64,000 nt of DNA from positions 1 to 64,000 of the forward strand of contig CANMTO010000007.1 in assembly GCA_947500755.1 (NCBI GenBank), read 5' to 3'. The translations under genes and the position numbers were made by a program. The notes below the pieces were generated by a model. It had not been told where the DNA came from. It saw only the letters and a list, made by a program, of their open reading frames with translations, and searched no databases. This document shows, one piece after another, positions 54,897-64,000 of the stretch. Position 1 is the stretch's first letter. Each line of letters starts with the position of its first letter. The DNA comes from Flavobacteriales bacterium. Lineage in GTDB: Bacteria; Bacteroidota; Bacteroidia; Flavobacteriales_D; Crocinitomicaceae.

Positions 54897-56741
54897 ATGT
54901 GTGGTATCGTTGCATACATTGGCACTAAAGACGCCTACCCCATTATCATAAAGGGATTAAAACGCCTTGAATACCGCGGGTATGACTCTGCGGGAATTGC
55001 ACTAAACGCACACGGCACACTAAACATTTACAAGAAACAAGGAAAGGTGTCCAACCTGGAAGCGTATGCAGCCGACAAGGATTGCTCCGGAACGTCAGGA
55101 ATTGGTCACACTCGTTGGGCCACGCATGGAGAACCCAATGATGTTAATGCGCATCCACACTTTTCTGCCGACGGTAAATTAGCCTTAATTCATAATGGGA
55201 TTATTGAAAATTATGACTCCATTAAAAAAGAACTGATTAACAAGGGATATAGTTTTCGCAGTGAAACCGACACCGAAGTACTCGTTCATTTGGTAGATGA
55301 CATCTCGAAAAAAGAAGGCGTTTGGTTTGGTGAAGCACTCCGTATTGCACTCAATCATGTGGTGGGTGCCTACGCCATTGTGGCGATCTCTAGCGACTTT
55401 CCAGACCGCTTAGTGGCCGCAAGAAAAAGCAGTCCGCTCGTGGTTGGTGTCGGAGAAGATGGTGAATATTTTTGTGCATCCGATGCCTCCCCGATTGTAG
55501 AATACACAAAGAATGTAATCTATATGGAAGATGAGGAGATTGCCGTGATTGACCGCAAGGAGGGCTTGAAGCTATATAACATTGGTGACCAACCTAAAAC
55601 ACCATACATCCAAAAACTGGAATTAGAACTTGAAGCCCTTGAAAAGGGCGGCTACGAGCATTTCATGTTAAAAGAAATACACGAGCAGCCGCGTTCGATT
55701 CAAGATTGTTTTCGTGGGCGCTTAAACGCTGAAAAAGGATGGATTTCCTTGGGAGGAATCCGTGACTATGAGCAAAAAATGATTCAGGCGAATCGCTTGA
55801 TTATTGTGGCTTGTGGGACCTCTTGGCATGCCGGATTAGTGGGTGAATATCTGTTAGAAGATTTAGCACGCATCAATGTTGAAGTCGAATATGCGAGTGA
55901 ATTTCGTTACCGAAATCCTATAATTAATGAAAATGATGTGGTTATTGCGATTTCTCAATCCGGAGAAACGGCAGATACCTTGGCTGCGTTAGAATTAGCT
56001 AAATCGAAAGGAGCAACGATCTTAGGGGTTTGTAATGTGGTTGGTTCCTCTATTTCTCGGATTACCGATGCCGGTTCGTATACCCACGCCGGACCAGAAA
56101 TCGGGGTGGCTTCTACCAAAGCCTTTACCGCACAAGTAACGATCCTAACTTTAATGGCCTTGCAGCTCGCTCATAAAAAAGGAACCATTAGTCAGTCTAG
56201 ATTTCATGAATTATTGTCTGAGTTGGAAGCAATACCCGAAAAGGTTCGTCACATTCTTGCAAAGAATGATCACATTGAATCGATTGCAAAAGCATATAAA
56301 GACGCGTCTAACGCCTTATACTTAGGGCGGGGGTCTTCGTTTCCTGTAGCCTTAGAAGGTGCGCTTAAACTGAAAGAAATTTCCTACATCCACGCCGAGG
56401 GTTATCCGGCGGCGGAAATGAAGCACGGACCGATTGCCTTGATCGACGAAAACATGCCCGTATTTGTAATTGCTACGCAAGGAAATTCCTACGAAAAGGT
56501 GGTATCAAACATACAAGAGGTTAAGGCTAGAAAAGGAAAGATTATTGCTATTGTAACAGAAGGAGACACCCACGTGCGCGCCATGGCGGATCATATTATT
56601 GAAATTCCAGCAGCAGATGAAGTATTGGTTCCCTTGTTAGCAACGATTCCATTACAATTGCTCTCTTATTTTATAGCCGTAATGCGCGGATGCAACGTGG
56701 ATCAACCAAGAAATTTAGCGAAGTCGGTAACGGTGGAGTAA
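54897..56741 (+). CDS. glmS: glutamine--fructose-6-phosphate aminotransferase
   Basis: Makes glucosamine-6-phosphate for cell-wall and LPS synthesis. The 614-aa product begins MCGIVAYIG: Cys2 is the glutaminase nucleophile. The glutaminase domain is about 1-240 and the two SIS isomerase domains about 290-430 and 460-600 (SQSGETADTLAAL; HAEGYPAAEMKHGP). Ends with the canonical PRNLAKSVTVE. Two bases follow the DUF4270 stop. No glmS ribozyme is visible. Confidence 0.97.
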   Translation: MCGIVAYIGTKDAYPIIIKGLKRLEYRGYDSAGIALNAHGTLNIYKKQGKVSNLEAYAADKDCSGTSGIGHTRWATHGEPNDVNAHPHFSADGKLALIHNGIIENYDSIKKELINKGYSFRSETDTEVLVHLVDDISKKEGVWFGEALRIALNHVVGAYAIVAISSDFPDRLVAARKSSPLVVGVGEDGEYFCASDASPIVEYTKNVIYMEDEEIAVIDRKEGLKLYNIGDQPKTPYIQKLELELEALEKGGYEHFMLKEIHEQPRSIQDCFRGRLNAEKGWISLGGIRDYEQKMIQANRLIIVACGTSWHAGLVGEYLLEDLARINVEVEYASEFRYRNPIINENDVVIAISQSGETADTLAALELAKSKGATILGVCNVVGSSISRITDAGSYTHAGPEIGVASTKAFTAQVTILTLMALQLAHKKGTISQSRFHELLSELEAIPEKVRHILAKNDHIESIAKAYKDASNALYLGRGSSFPVALEGALKLKEISYIHAEGYPAAEMKHGPIALIDENMPVFVIATQGNSYEKVVSNIQEVKARKGKIIAIVTEGDTHVRAMADHIIEIPAADEVLVPLLATIPLQLLSYFIAVMRGCNVDQPRNLAKSVTVE

Positions 56742-56747
56742 ATCCCC

Positions 56748-57392
56748 TTACCCTCCAATATATACTACCCCAAAGGTGATGATCCCAGCAAGGGTGTAGC
56801 CCAAAAACAACTCAAGGGCAGTGTGCTTTCTAAGATACCAACGCGCCGAAATCACCATTCCCGCCATCAATATGGATATTGCAACCCACAGAAAGGAAGG
56901 ATTGTGTTGCTGCATAAAATACGCATATAAGAAGCCTGTTAATATCCCCGCCCCTCCCGCATGCATCGATATTTTTAACACTTGCGTAAGCCCCATAAAC
57001 ACCAAGGTAACTGCCACGCCAGATAGTGCCAAGGATAAAAAACACCCAGGCAAGAGCCGTTTGGGATCACTTTCACCAATTAACCAATAGAGCATAATTC
57101 CATAAATCAGCATGATTAACAAGGGGTACAAGCGCTCCGTGCGGTTCTCAATGTCTATCGTTGTGATTATTTTAAATCGATAAAGGCCTAAAAAAGAGAG
57201 TCCAGGCGCAACCAAACTAAAGACCGCAAACATGCCAAATACTATCCATTTTATTGAAATTGGTAGCGCATATACGCCTATACCGTGCTGAACGAGTTGC
57301 TCTGCGGGATAAAACAATACTATCAATAGGCCATACAACGGCATTAACAAGGGTAAAAAAAACCAAGAAAACAGGTGGCTTAATTGCTTCAT
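56748..57392 (-). CDS. multi-pass membrane protein, PAP2-like C-terminus
   Basis: The 214-aa product has about six hydrophobic segments. The C-terminal HAGGAGILTGF and RWYLRKHTALELFLGYTLAG resemble the last two PAP2 phosphatase motifs, but the first motif (K-X6-RP) is not clear: ENRTERLYPL is the nearest sequence. Function is uncertain; a lipid phosphatase is possible. It lies 3 nt downstream of rpoN. Confidence 0.6.
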   Translation of the reverse strand: MKQLSHLFSWFFLPLLMPLYGLLIVLFYPAEQLVQHGIGVYALPISIKWIVFGMFAVFSLVAPGLSFLGLYRFKIITTIDIENRTERLYPLLIMLIYGIMLYWLIGESDPKRLLPGCFLSLALSGVAVTLVFMGLTQVLKISMHAGGAGILTGFLYAYFMQQHNPSFLWVAISILMAGMVISARWYLRKHTALELFLGYTLAGIITFGVVYIGG

Positions 57393-57394
57393 AG

Positions 57395-58828
57395 TTACAA
57401 TTCTTTTCGAAGGCGAGCTACAGGAATATTTAATTGTTCTCGATATTTGGCAATGGTTCTTCGGGCAATGTTATAGCCCTTTTCGTTTAAGATTTCCATT
57501 AGTTTCTCATCCGGTAGTGGTATTCGTTTGTCCTCCTTCTCCACCGCATCCAATAAGATTTGCTTCACCTCGCGGGTAGAAACCTCCTCTCCGCTATCCG
57601 TAGAAAGCGATTCGGAAAAAAAGTGTTTCAAGGAATACACCCCGTGATTGGTCTGTATGTACTTACTGTTCGCTACGCGTGAGATGGTTGAAATATCCAT
57701 CTGTACACGTTCCGCGATATCCTTCAAAATCATTGGTTTCAATTTAGCATTGTCACCCGTTAAAAAGAAGGCCTGCTGATAATCTAATATGGCACTCATC
57801 GTAAACAACAAGGTTTCTTGTCGCTGTTTGATTGCATCAATAAACCACTTCGCTGAATCCAATTTGTGCCGTACAAACGTTAATGCCTGCTTATCCGACT
57901 TGGACGTTTTGGCGCCTTCGGAATAGGAGCGCAACAAGACCTCGTATTCTTTGCTCAACTTCAAGTCTGGCGCATTTCGGGAATTAAGGGTCAACTCCAA
58001 GATCCCGTCGGTTTCTGTCAAAATAAAGTCAGGAATTATTTGCTGAACAACCTTCTCATTGCTTTTAGCAGAACCCCCGGGTTTGGGATTTAATTTCAAA
58101 ATTTCATCAATCGCTTCCTTCAATTGATCTTCATCAATCTTTAATTTCGCAATAATTTTATCGTAGTGCTTTTTCGTAAAATGTTCGAAACAATCTTTCA
58201 ATATGCGCAGGGCTAATTTCTTTAGTTCACCGCCATCCTGACGGCGGCGTTCTTGCAACACCAAACATTCTTGTAAGCTTCTTGCACCAATTCCTGCGGG
58301 ATCTAACTCCTGGATTTGATACAACACCCCTTCTATTGTGAATTCCTCGGCTATCACGTTATAATGAAATGCCAAGTCGTCTACTATGGCCTCTAAGGTT
58401 CGGTTCAAATACCCGGACTCGTCTAAATTTCCCACAATGACCTCTGCAATGATTGCTTCGTCTTCTGTGAGGTCGTTCAGCTGCAATTGCTCCATCAAGC
58501 GGTCTTGAAACGACTGTTCACCCGATAAAGGCACCACCCGTTGCTCATCGTCTTTGGACTGATTATTTACTTGTGTTTTGTAGTCTGGGGTGTCGTCATC
58601 AAAATAATCTGAAAAATCAAAGGCCTCTTCATCACCGTCCTGTTCTTGTTGGTCCAGGGATTCTTCACCTTGTTCGTCTCCTTGTTCTAAGGCCGGGTTT
58701 TCTTCTATTTCTTGCTGAATACGTTGTTCAAGTTCGGCGGCAGGAATTTGTAGCAATTTCATTAATTGAATTTGCTGCGGAGAAAGCCGTAAATCTTGAC
58801 GTTGCGTAAGGTGTTGTTTAAGCGCCAT
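57395..58828 (-). CDS. rpoN: RNA polymerase sigma-54 factor
   Basis: Directs transcription from -24/-12 promoters with activator ATPases. The ATG at 58828 gives MALKQHLTQRQDLRLSPQQI (477 aa), the family start; a longer frame to 59011 overlaps asnS and is rejected. Region I (Gln-rich, LMKLLQIPAAELEQ), an acidic region II (EQGDEQGEESLDQQEQDGD) and the C-terminal RpoN box ARRTIAKYRE are visible. The ATG overlaps the asnS stop (TAATG). Confidence 0.95.
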   Translation of the reverse strand: MALKQHLTQRQDLRLSPQQIQLMKLLQIPAAELEQRIQQEIEENPALEQGDEQGEESLDQQEQDGDEEAFDFSDYFDDDTPDYKTQVNNQSKDDEQRVVPLSGEQSFQDRLMEQLQLNDLTEDEAIIAEVIVGNLDESGYLNRTLEAIVDDLAFHYNVIAEEFTIEGVLYQIQELDPAGIGARSLQECLVLQERRRQDGGELKKLALRILKDCFEHFTKKHYDKIIAKLKIDEDQLKEAIDEILKLNPKPGGSAKSNEKVVQQIIPDFILTETDGILELTLNSRNAPDLKLSKEYEVLLRSYSEGAKTSKSDKQALTFVRHKLDSAKWFIDAIKQRQETLLFTMSAILDYQQAFFLTGDNAKLKPMILKDIAERVQMDISTISRVANSKYIQTNHGVYSLKHFFSESLSTDSGEEVSTREVKQILLDAVEKEDKRIPLPDEKLMEILNEKGYNIARRTIAKYREQLNIPVARLRKEL

Positions 58829-60273
58829 TAAAATGCTGCGTTCTGTGGTGTTCTTGGAAAAGGAATTACGTCGCGAATATTGGTCATCCCGGTAACAAAC
58901 ATAATCATACGTTCCAAGCCCAGTCCAAATCCTGCGTGGGGCACTGATCCGATTTTTCGTGTATCCATATACCACCACAATTCTTCTTCGGAAATACCAA
59001 AAGCTGCGCATTTTTCTTGCAGCACTTCTAAGCGCTCTTCACGCTGAGATCCTCCCACAATTTCTCCAATGCCCGGGAACAATACATCCATGGCTGCCAC
59101 GGTTTTTCCATCATCATTCGCACGCATATAGAACGCCTTGATTTCCGCAGGATAATCCGTTAAAATCACCGGACACTTAAATTCTTTCTCCACTAAATAG
59201 CGCTCGTGTTCACTTTGCAAGTCAATTCCCCACGCTACGTCATATTGAAATTTCTTCTTTTTATAGTGATTAGAATTCTTCAAGACCTCTATGGCTTCGG
59301 TGTAGGTTAAGCGTTTAAATGGATTGTCGATTACAAACTGTAACCGCTCTATTAAGGTTAGTTCATTGCGCTCATGCAGCGGTTTTTGTGTTTGTTCCTG
59401 TGCTTCGCGATCATTTAAAAACTGAAGATCCTCCGAACAGGTTTCCACTACAAACCGACAAATATGCTTTAAGAAATCTTCTGTTAAATCCATATTATCC
59501 TTGAGGTCGTTAAACGCCACCTCGGGTTCTATCATCCAAAATTCCGCTAAATGCCGCGACGTGTTTGAATTTTCCGCTCGAAATGTTGGCCCGAACGTGT
59601 AGACCTTGCCAAGCGCTAAGGCGGCTAATTCTGCTTCAAGCTGTCCAGATACGGTGAGGTTAACGGGTCTACCAAAAAAGTCTTGGCTATAATCGATTTC
59701 ACCTTCTTTTGATCGTGGTGGATTTGAGGGATCCAAGGTTGAAACACGAAACATTTCACCAGCACCCTCTGCATCTGAAGAGGTGATGATTGGTGTATTC
59801 AAGTAAAAGAATCCATTCGTATGGAAATAATTATGAATGGCGTATGATACGGCGTGACGTATTCTAAATACCGCGCCAAAAGTGTTCGTTCTGAATCGAA
59901 AATGCGCTTGTTCTCTCAAAAACTCTAAGCTGTGTCGCTTAGGCTGCATTACGGTTTTTTGTACCTCATCTGCTGGGGCAGCACCAATCACGGTAAGTTC
60001 TTTAACATCAAGCTCTACGGCTTGTCCGGATCCAATAGACTCCACAAGAATCCCTTGAAGTGTGATCGCTGCCGCAGTAGAAACTTGACGAATAACATCC
60101 TCGGGAAAGGCAGTAAAATCAACAACTGCTTGCAGGTTTCCTTGACACGAACCGTCGTTGATTTGAATGAATCGGTTGCTTCGAAATGCCCTTACCCATC
60201 CCCTAACCGTTACTTCTGTTCCAATTAACGCTCGGCCTTGATGTGTTATTTCTTTGATTGATGAGGTTTTCAT
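58828..60273 (-). CDS. asnS: asparagine--tRNA ligase
   Basis: Class II tRNA synthetase. The 481-aa product has an OB-fold (VTVRGWVRAFRSNRF), motif 2 around FRAENSNTSRHLAEFWMIEPE and motif 3 GFGLGLERMIMFVTG. The Asn-type features (FRAENSNTSRH) separate it from AspRS. First gene of the asnS-rpoN-membrane protein unit. Confidence 0.96.
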   Translation of the reverse strand: MKTSSIKEITHQGRALIGTEVTVRGWVRAFRSNRFIQINDGSCQGNLQAVVDFTAFPEDVIRQVSTAAAITLQGILVESIGSGQAVELDVKELTVIGAAPADEVQKTVMQPKRHSLEFLREQAHFRFRTNTFGAVFRIRHAVSYAIHNYFHTNGFFYLNTPIITSSDAEGAGEMFRVSTLDPSNPPRSKEGEIDYSQDFFGRPVNLTVSGQLEAELAALALGKVYTFGPTFRAENSNTSRHLAEFWMIEPEVAFNDLKDNMDLTEDFLKHICRFVVETCSEDLQFLNDREAQEQTQKPLHERNELTLIERLQFVIDNPFKRLTYTEAIEVLKNSNHYKKKKFQYDVAWGIDLQSEHERYLVEKEFKCPVILTDYPAEIKAFYMRANDDGKTVAAMDVLFPGIGEIVGGSQREERLEVLQEKCAAFGISEEELWWYMDTRKIGSVPHAGFGLGLERMIMFVTGMTNIRDVIPFPRTPQNAAF

Positions 60274-60365
60274 ACCGACAAAAATAGCCTTTTGCCTTGA
60301 AAATCTATATATTAAGCAGGGCGTGTTTTATAATTTATTTATTACCTTGTACCGAAATTTAACGC

Positions 60366-60803
60366 GTGCATCTTCATAATTTAATAAATCACCTTCCCCT
60401 GATGTTTCCCTTTGCGGGAATCATCGTTATATTGCTTGGGATTTATTTCAAGTCTGAACTGCTTATACGCGTTGGATATTTCCTCTTTGTGCTTGCTGCG
60501 ATTGGTGCGTTTCTATCCATGAATACGGGCGAAGAAGCGGAAGAAGCGATTGAGGGTATTTATCCAAAGGTTACCCATCATTATGCCCATGAACACGAAG
60601 AAAAAGCAGAATTGTTTGCTTTGGTAATGTATGGGTTAGGCTTATTATCCTTGCTTGCCATGTGGGCCTCTTGGGTTAAAAACAAACTACAAAAATACCT
60701 GCTGTGGGCCATTGGGGTCTTCTTGGTTGCTGTATTATACCTTGGGTATGAAACCGGAAAAAGCGGGGGTCAAGTAATACACAAAGAGTTCAGAACCGAA
60801 TGA
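60366..60803 (+). CDS. four-helix membrane protein, DUF2231-like
   Basis: The 145-aa product starts at a GTG (60366) and reads MHLHNLINHLPLMFPFAGII, with hydrophobic helices about 10-28, 32-50, 82-102 and 110-126. A His-rich turn HHYAHEHEE lies between helices 2 and 3. This matches the pattern of the small DUF2231-type membrane proteins, but the family call is by eye. Overlaps the T9SS cargo gene by 4 bp. Confidence 0.65.
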   Translation: MHLHNLINHLPLMFPFAGIIVILLGIYFKSELLIRVGYFLFVLAAIGAFLSMNTGEEAEEAIEGIYPKVTHHYAHEHEEKAELFALVMYGLGLLSLLAMWASWVKNKLQKYLLWAIGVFLVAVLYLGYETGKSGGQVIHKEFRTE

Positions 60804-63229
60804 AAAAAACTTACTACCTACTACTACTCTTAGCCTTATCGAGTAAAGGATTTGCCCAAGTGTTTTCCTATGGGACGCCATTAGCTCCAAACGCTTCTGA
60901 AAAACTCAAGGAAGAAACGGATGTTACATGGTCTGAACAAGAGTCGAGGCGCACGTTGTTTTCTAGTCAATTTGTTGACGAGCACGGAAACACCAAGGGA
61001 ATATTCAGTAAAAAGCCGATTAATTATCTAAATAAAACCGGAGAATTAATACCCATTAACCCTTCCTTAAGGCTCAATGAATCAGGGAGTTGGAGGGCAG
61101 ATGAGCAGCAATTTCCAACTTCACTTTTTGCGGATGGATCTTACAGTGTAAGCCTTGACGAACTGGGCGCCACGTTGTATTTGGGTAAAAACCGAAGCAT
61201 CAATGGCGTTTCGTATAAACAAATCCAGTTAAATACCGAACAAGTAAGCATGACCGGTTGCAACATCCCGTTGGGCGCCTACACGCAACAGTTACTTTTC
61301 ATGGAGGACCGCGTTAAAAGCAACTTAATTGTTTCCGAACCGGTTAATCTTGGGGAATCTCAATACTTCATCACCACTGAACGTATCGAGCTACCCGAGG
61401 GATACGAGTTACAATACGCCCCTCATCCGGTAACGGGATTCGAGGACATCACCATTCGTGGTTCTCGTACGACCTTATTTATCGATGGCATGGCTTATGG
61501 GGCAGACATCCTAGTTATTAACAGTAAAACGAAAGCGGTTTGTGGAACCATATTCGCGCCCATTGCCTATGATGCGGCTATGAAATCTTGTACGGGGTTA
61601 ATACGGTTTAAACCCTTGTCTAATGAAAATGAATATGAACTTACCGTTGCCGTAAGCACCGAATGGATGAATGCCGCTGAACGAACCTATCCGGTAACGA
61701 TTGATCCCCTGGTGGGGGGTCCCACCACTACCTGGGCTGGATCATATATGAATTCCTGCCTTTCTCCCGCATACAACGTGGACAGCATTCAAGCCACTAT
61801 TCCAGGTGGCGTTACGGTTACTGGAGTATACGTTACAGCAAGTTTTTATGCGGATCCATGGAGCCCTGCCACAATGAGTCAAGGGGTAATGTATTTTAGT
61901 GGTCCGTGCGGCAGTTCACAAACATTTACGGTCACAGGTCCTACAGCCGGTACAGCGGGAACAGCCTATTTGGATAGTTTTAATATGATGTCTCCTTTAA
62001 TTTGTTGCCTTCCAGAGTCTTGTAGTTCAACGAATTTTTATGTGCGATTCCACTTAGGGAGATATAGTTTAGGCGCGGGCTGTAACCTTACCTACATTCG
62101 TTATGACCCTTTTACCACCCTTTGGCCTTTTCAAGTGGTGGTTTACGGAAAAACCCCAGAAACTTATGGGTCAGAATGGTATACTACCCAAACACCTCAA
62201 TGTTCTAATGATTGTGAAATTGAAGTCCGCGGATATGCACGATATGGCGTAGCGCCCTACACCTTCACACACCCTTGGACCAACGATACGGTGGTTACAG
62301 GTACAAATACAGGGTGTGGAGCAGGATCAACAAACCATTTATTTAACCTTACGGTTCCTACGTGTCCCTTATACTGTGATTCCACCTTCACCGTATTAAA
62401 TATACCGCCCCCGGTAATAACGGATGCCTGTGGTACAGTAATTACAAGTATTGGGTTTGAAACCCTTCCCATTAAACCTGCCACTAACATTGATTTGGTG
62501 TATGACTCCGTCCTATGTTCAGGGGAAACAACAATAATAAATCTCACCTCTTGTTTGGCCAACGGAACCGCGTATTACTTTGGAGAAGGACAAAGCGGAC
62601 AAGGATCGTTTACCGTTTCACCCACCACAAATGATGCCCCAATCACCTTAAACTACAGCGCCTATGCTGAAGGAGATGGCTGTACTTCGGATACCTCCAC
62701 GTTTCAACTGACCGTGTACAGTAATCCAACCGCAGCATACCTCGTGAATCCAAATCCGGTGGTTGCGGGTATTGAGGCAGCGTTTCAAGATCAAAGTACC
62801 TCGCCGGTGTCCACCATACAACAATGGGTATGGACCTTAGATGATAGTGTGATTAGCCTAAACCCTCAATGGAACAACCTGTATTTAACGCCGGCCAACC
62901 ATGTGTTGTGCTTGGCGATTCAAGATGCGGTTGGCTGCGTAGACACCCTGTGTTCACCCTTTATTGTGGTACCCGCTGAAGTAGCTACTCCGAATGTGAT
63001 TACCCCGAATAATGACGGTAAAAACGACATCCTTTCCTTTGAATATTTGGAATTCTATCCTGAAAATAGCTTACGAATCTTAAACCGTTGGGGAGGCGTG
63101 GTGTTTGAACAAAACGGGTATGCGAATACCTGGGATGGTGGAGAATTGATCGATGGTGTTTACTTCTATGTGTTAACGCTCACCGAAAAGAACCAAACCT
63201 ACAGCGGATTTTTTCATTTGATTCGCTAG
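60800..63229 (+). CDS. T9SS type B sorted extracellular protein with gliding-motility C-terminal domain
   Basis: The 809-aa product has signal peptide MKKTYYLLLLLALSSKGFAQ, a roughly 290-residue N-terminal part ending in ERTYPVTIDP, an unknown Thr/Gly/Cys-rich middle, a PKD-like region (PNPVVAGIEAAFQDQST) and the C-terminal T9SS B domain: TPNVITPNNDGKND, RILNRWGGVVFEQ, WDGGELIDGVYFYVL. By family knowledge it is exported and anchored by the type IX system. The ATG overlaps the upstream gene (ATGA). Function unknown. Confidence 0.88.
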   Translation: MKKTYYLLLLLALSSKGFAQVFSYGTPLAPNASEKLKEETDVTWSEQESRRTLFSSQFVDEHGNTKGIFSKKPINYLNKTGELIPINPSLRLNESGSWRADEQQFPTSLFADGSYSVSLDELGATLYLGKNRSINGVSYKQIQLNTEQVSMTGCNIPLGAYTQQLLFMEDRVKSNLIVSEPVNLGESQYFITTERIELPEGYELQYAPHPVTGFEDITIRGSRTTLFIDGMAYGADILVINSKTKAVCGTIFAPIAYDAAMKSCTGLIRFKPLSNENEYELTVAVSTEWMNAAERTYPVTIDPLVGGPTTTWAGSYMNSCLSPAYNVDSIQATIPGGVTVTGVYVTASFYADPWSPATMSQGVMYFSGPCGSSQTFTVTGPTAGTAGTAYLDSFNMMSPLICCLPESCSSTNFYVRFHLGRYSLGAGCNLTYIRYDPFTTLWPFQVVVYGKTPETYGSEWYTTQTPQCSNDCEIEVRGYARYGVAPYTFTHPWTNDTVVTGTNTGCGAGSTNHLFNLTVPTCPLYCDSTFTVLNIPPPVITDACGTVITSIGFETLPIKPATNIDLVYDSVLCSGETTIINLTSCLANGTAYYFGEGQSGQGSFTVSPTTNDAPITLNYSAYAEGDGCTSDTSTFQLTVYSNPTAAYLVNPNPVVAGIEAAFQDQSTSPVSTIQQWVWTLDDSVISLNPQWNNLYLTPANHVLCLAIQDAVGCVDTLCSPFIVVPAEVATPNVITPNNDGKNDILSFEYLEFYPENSLRILNRWGGVVFEQNGYANTWDGGELIDGVYFYVLTLTEKNQTYSGFFHLIR

Positions 63230-63272
63230 GCATTTTCCGTTGATGCGCATTTCTTTTGATTAATTTTATCCC

Positions 63273-63836
63273 ATGAAATTTCTGTTGGTTGGACTTGGTA
63301 ATCCCGGCGCTGAGTATGAAGATACTCGACATAACATTGGATTTAGTGTATTGGAGGCCTTGGCTAAAAAACACGACGGGTCGTTTTCCTTGGATCGCGG
63401 TGCACATAAAGCAAGCATTAAATTGCGTGGAAAACAAGTGGTGCTCATCAAACCCACAACCTACATGAATCTGTCAGGAAAAGCCGTTAATTATTGGCTT
63501 CAAAAAGAACAAATCAGTAAAGAAAACCTCCTGGTAATCACGGATGATCTGGCGCTTCCTTTTGGGAAAATTCGCCTTAAAGGAGCGGGCTCCGACGGGG
63601 GTCACAACGGACTTAAAGATATTCAGCATACCCTGCAAACTACGGCCTATGCGCGTCTACGTTTTGGCATTGGAAGTGAATTTTCGAAAGGAAGGCAATC
63701 GGATTATGTGTTAGGGAAATGGGACAAGGAAGAACAAGTCACCTTGAATGAACGGATAGCCCTTGCGGTGGAGGCCTGTGAGGCGTTTTGTACAATAGGG
63801 CTTCAATTAGCCATGACCAATTGCAACGGGAAATAA
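63273..63836 (+). CDS. pth: peptidyl-tRNA hydrolase
   Basis: Recycles peptidyl-tRNA. The 187-aa product has the family LVGLGNPGAEYEDTRHNIGF (N10 and H20) and the catalytic Asp with DDLALPFGKIRLKG plus GSDGGHNGLKDI. 43 nt after the T9SS cargo gene, so probably its own transcript: TAATTTTA is present near 63261. Confidence 0.96.
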   Translation: MKFLLVGLGNPGAEYEDTRHNIGFSVLEALAKKHDGSFSLDRGAHKASIKLRGKQVVLIKPTTYMNLSGKAVNYWLQKEQISKENLLVITDDLALPFGKIRLKGAGSDGGHNGLKDIQHTLQTTAYARLRFGIGSEFSKGRQSDYVLGKWDKEEQVTLNERIALAVEACEAFCTIGLQLAMTNCNGK

Positions 63837-63917
63837 TTTACTTGACAAGATTTAACAAATTTCAACAATAGAATTAAACACGCACGATTACTTTCGTGAA
63901 GTAAATAATAATGCCCT

Positions 63918-64000
63918 ATGAGAAACAACCACGAAATCGATTATTACATCCTTGGCGAAGAAATGCAAATGGTGGAAATTGAATTAGATCCCCAAGAAAC
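63918..64000 (+). CDS. TIGR00266/AIM24-family protein (5' part only)
   Basis: The ATG at 63918 opens a frame of 27 complete codons (MRNNHEIDYYILGEEMQMVE then IELDPQE) that runs off the window edge. The HEIDY-ILG--MQ-VEIELDP pattern matches the start of the AIM24-like (TIGR00266) proteins of unknown function. An ATG at 63911 is in another frame. The partial length limits confidence. Confidence 0.6.
   Translation, partial: MRNNHEIDYYILGEEMQMVEIELDPQE

Noticed and set aside
54890-54960. glmS ribozyme or riboswitch upstream of glmS
   Set aside because: Only 2 nt separate the DUF4270 stop and glmS ATG; no room for a structured leader.
58829-59011. rpoN extension
   Set aside because: Overlaps asnS; RpoN proteins start at the LTQRQ-LRLSPQQ region.

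Overview
The window is a gene-dense stretch of a Bacteroidota chromosome, most likely from the order Flavobacteriales. The evidence is a gliding-motility/T9SS type B C-terminal domain (gene at 60800), SprB-like repeats in a giant secreted protein (1-3876), DUF4270 and DUF2141 proteins, a fused CrtYcd-type lycopene cyclase next to CrtZ, and many promoters with the Bacteroidota -7 element TAnnTTTG, often very close to the ATG. No contig-level taxonomy can be proven from the sequence alone. No phage, transposase, CRISPR array or recognisable defence island is visible; most of the window is core metabolism and translation.

Layout. (1) 1-3876, minus: the first 1292 codons of a giant secreted adhesin-like protein whose 3' end lies outside the window. 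(2) 4094-12085, minus: a compact run mutY-pepA-pdxA-DUF177-rpmF-plsX-fabH-accB-accC joining fatty-acid initiation to L32, B6 synthesis and DNA repair. (3) 12198-14738, plus: HU, a 30-residue Lys/Arg/His-rich protein, RNase G/E and RecX. (4) 14735-18631, minus: lysS, mgtE and an exported superoxide dismutase. (5) 18737-24666, plus: ileS with an altered HIGH motif, an orphan biotin carrier protein and ppk1. (6) 24663-26970, minus: a glycosyltransferase/metallophosphoesterase pair and a DUF2141 protein. (7) 27040-29847, plus: galE-tatD-ansA. (8) 29864-31831, minus: kup. (9) tRNA-Ser(GGA), followed by a 340-bp gene-free region packed with different palindromes. (10) 32383-36902, minus: cysS, gamma-carbonic anhydrase, lipoprotein, Xaa-Pro aminopeptidase, alpha/beta hydrolase. 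(11) 36996-42289, plus: ispD, LD-carboxypeptidase, sdhCAB. (12) 42355-44868, minus: small membrane protein, rnc, fabF, acpP. (13) 45004-50980: purN, kynU (minus), hemL, an SDR protein and the carotenoid genes cruF-like/crtZ/crtYcd. (14) 50951-52693, minus: rfaE2-panD-panC. (15) 52786-56741, plus: a degenerate starch-synthase-like protein, DUF4270 lipoprotein, glmS. (16) 56748-60273, minus: membrane protein, rpoN, asnS. (17) 60366-64000, plus: small membrane protein, T9SS cargo, pth and the start of a TIGR00266/AIM24-like gene.

How they fit together. Fatty-acid synthesis is split over two loci (accBC/fabH/plsX and acpP/fabF/rnc). Isoprenoid supply (ispD) and late carotenoid steps are both here, without crtB/crtI. 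Envelope and surface functions (giant adhesin, T9SS cargo, LD-carboxypeptidase, LpxH-like phosphoesterase, GlmS, RfaE2) are scattered. Several start sites were moved from the longest reading frame to an internal ATG/GTG, because the N-terminal extension overlaps a promoter or neighbour or is absent from the family. The points most worth a second look are the giant protein's duplicated ALK/LTK-like glycine-rich modules, the GIHH motif of IleRS, the starch-synthase-like protein that has lost its KTGGL motif and second domain, and the palindrome cluster downstream of tRNA-Ser.
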